NCBI RefSeq assembly: GCF_001549985.1
Contig: NZ_LROZ01000004.1
Location: 62,001 to 126,000, forward strand
Length of the DNA stretch: 64,000 nt
Direction: 5' to 3'
Source: Myroides odoratus
GTDB taxonomy: Bacteria > Bacteroidota > Bacteroidia > Flavobacteriales > Flavobacteriaceae
Part shown: positions 63,126 to 64,000 of the stretch, in pieces
Position numbering within the stretch: the stretch's first letter is position 1
How the letters are laid out: every line of letters begins with the position of its first letter
Notes under the pieces: generated by a model
What the model was told of the DNA's origin: nothing
What the model saw: only the letters and a program-made list of their open reading frames with translations
Database searches by the model: none
Made by a program: the position numbers and the translations under genes

Positions 63126-64000
63126 ATGAGTGCACAAGTAGTAACAATAGGACTAGGATATATAGGATTGCCAACATCGGCTTTAATTGCACAGAATAAA
63201 ATACACGTACATGGAGTAGATATTTCTCAACATGTAGTAGATACTATTAATGCAGGTAAAATACACATTGTAGAGCCAGATTTAGATCAGGCTGTTGCAC
63301 AGGCCGTACAGGCAGGATATTTGAAAGCTGCAACGAAACCTATTCAGGCGAATACCTATTTGGTAGTTGTGCCAACCCCTTTCAAGGGAGGGAATCACGA
63401 ACCTGATATTTCGTATGTGAAGGCAGCTACTACAGCTATTATTCCTTTGTTAAAAGAAGGGGATTTGTACATTATTGAATCGACCTCTCCTGTAGGAACA
63501 ACGGAGAAGATGATGGAATATATTTTCACGGAACGCCCAGAATTAGAAGGTAAAATCTATTTAGCCTATTGTCCAGAGCGTGTACTACCAGGCAATGTGA
63601 TGTATGAATTGGTGCACAATGACCGTGTAATTGGAGGCGTAAATGAAGCTTCAACCCAAAAGGCAATGGCTTTTTATAGCCAATTTGTACAAGGTACATT
63701 GCACCCAACCAATGCCCGTACAGCAGAGATGTGCAAGTTGACAGAAAACTCGTCTCGCGATGTGCAAATTGCCTTCGCTAATGAGTTGTCGCTTATCTGT
63801 GATAAAGCAGGAATCAACGTATGGGAATTAATCGAATTAGCCAATAAACACCCGCGTGTAAATATTTTACAACCCGGTTGCGGAGTTGGTGGACACTGTA
63901 TTGCGGTTGATCCGTATTTTATTGTTTCTGAGTTTCCGATGGAATCTAGAATTATTGCCCAAGCAAGAGAAATCAATAATTATAAGTCGTTTTGGTGTGC
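63126..64000 (+). CDS. wecC: UDP-N-acetyl-D-mannosamine dehydrogenase, cut by window end
   Basis: An ATG at 63126 opens a frame that runs without stop to the window end (291 codons). VVTIGLGYIGLPTSAL is the NAD-binding start. VVPTPF, ESTSPVGTTEKM and YCPERVLPGN are UDP-sugar dehydrogenase motifs, and GCGVGGHCIAVDPYF contains the catalytic Cys. Together with wecB it should oxidise UDP-ManNAc to UDP-ManNAcA. The family is about 400 residues, so roughly a quarter is missing beyond the edge. Confidence 0.95.
   Translation, partial: MSAQVVTIGLGYIGLPTSALIAQNKIHVHGVDISQHVVDTINAGKIHIVEPDLDQAVAQAVQAGYLKAATKPIQANTYLVVVPTPFKGGNHEPDISYVKAATTAIIPLLKEGDLYIIESTSPVGTTEKMMEYIFTERPELEGKIYLAYCPERVLPGNVMYELVHNDRVIGGVNEASTQKAMAFYSQFVQGTLHPTNARTAEMCKLTENSSRDVQIAFANELSLICDKAGINVWELIELANKHPRVNILQPGCGVGGHCIAVDPYFIVSEFPMESRIIAQAREINNYKSFWC

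Overview
The window reads as the chromosome of a low-GC member of the Bacteroidota, most likely Flavobacteriaceae and Myroides-like. The evidence is protein-family content: Bacteroides-type tra genes, type IX secretion sorting domains, DUF4199, an AraC regulator with TPRs and a membrane anchor, and a flavobacterial dihydroorotase-like protein. Many promoters also fit the Bacteroidetes -7 box TAnnTTTG. No rRNA, tRNA or CRISPR array was found. The genus is an inference.

Region 1 (1 to about 19.9 kb) is the right part of an integrative conjugative element (ICE). It holds two DUF3408 genes and a traD-like gene, then traE-F-G-I-J-K-L-M-N of a Bacteroidetes (CTnDOT-like) type IV secretion system. 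Next comes a complete type I restriction-modification locus: hsdM, hsdS, an inverted promoterless second hsdS, a tyrosine recombinase and hsdR. The element ends with an excisionase-like HTH gene and a tyrosine integrase. The integrase end abuts the 3' end of mnmE, the site used by SGI1-type islands in other phyla. The two hsdS genes carry a 65-bp inverted repeat at their starts and a 28-bp inverted repeat in their middles, so the locus looks like a phase-variable specificity shufflon able to make four HsdS proteins.

Region 2 (19.9 to 41.7 kb) is ordinary chromosome: mnmE, a universal stress protein, a PaaI-like thioesterase, a family 2 glycosyltransferase, galE, a phosphoethanolamine-transferase-like sulfatase-fold protein, HdeD-like and TetR genes, a membrane-anchored TPR/AraC regulator, a possible SUKH protein, a DPP-IV-like S9 peptidase, a MarR-like regulator and an amino-acid permease.

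Region 3 (42 to 50 kb) encodes two paralogous very large secreted proteins with fibronectin III and anchor-J-like modules and a type B T9SS C-terminal domain. Region 4 (50 to 61 kb) holds an esterase, a small membrane protein, a dihydroorotase homologue without its HxH motif, a DEAD-box RNA helicase with an RG-rich tail, a thioredoxin-fold lipoprotein without CxxC, an asymmetric ABC-F ATPase and two cold-shock-domain proteins. Region 5 (61.8 kb to the end) opens a surface-polysaccharide locus with wecB and a truncated wecC.

The most striking unexplained signal lies between genes. Seven arrays of degenerate 7-bp tandem repeats occur, six of them starting within about 5 nt of a stop codon, and four followed by an intrinsic terminator. 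There is also a dispersed REP-like repeat (50.1 and 60.2 kb), a cluster of longer imperfect repeats (56.1 to 56.8 kb), and a promoter-to-terminator unit without a real gene at 55.9 to 56.1 kb that may encode a small RNA.
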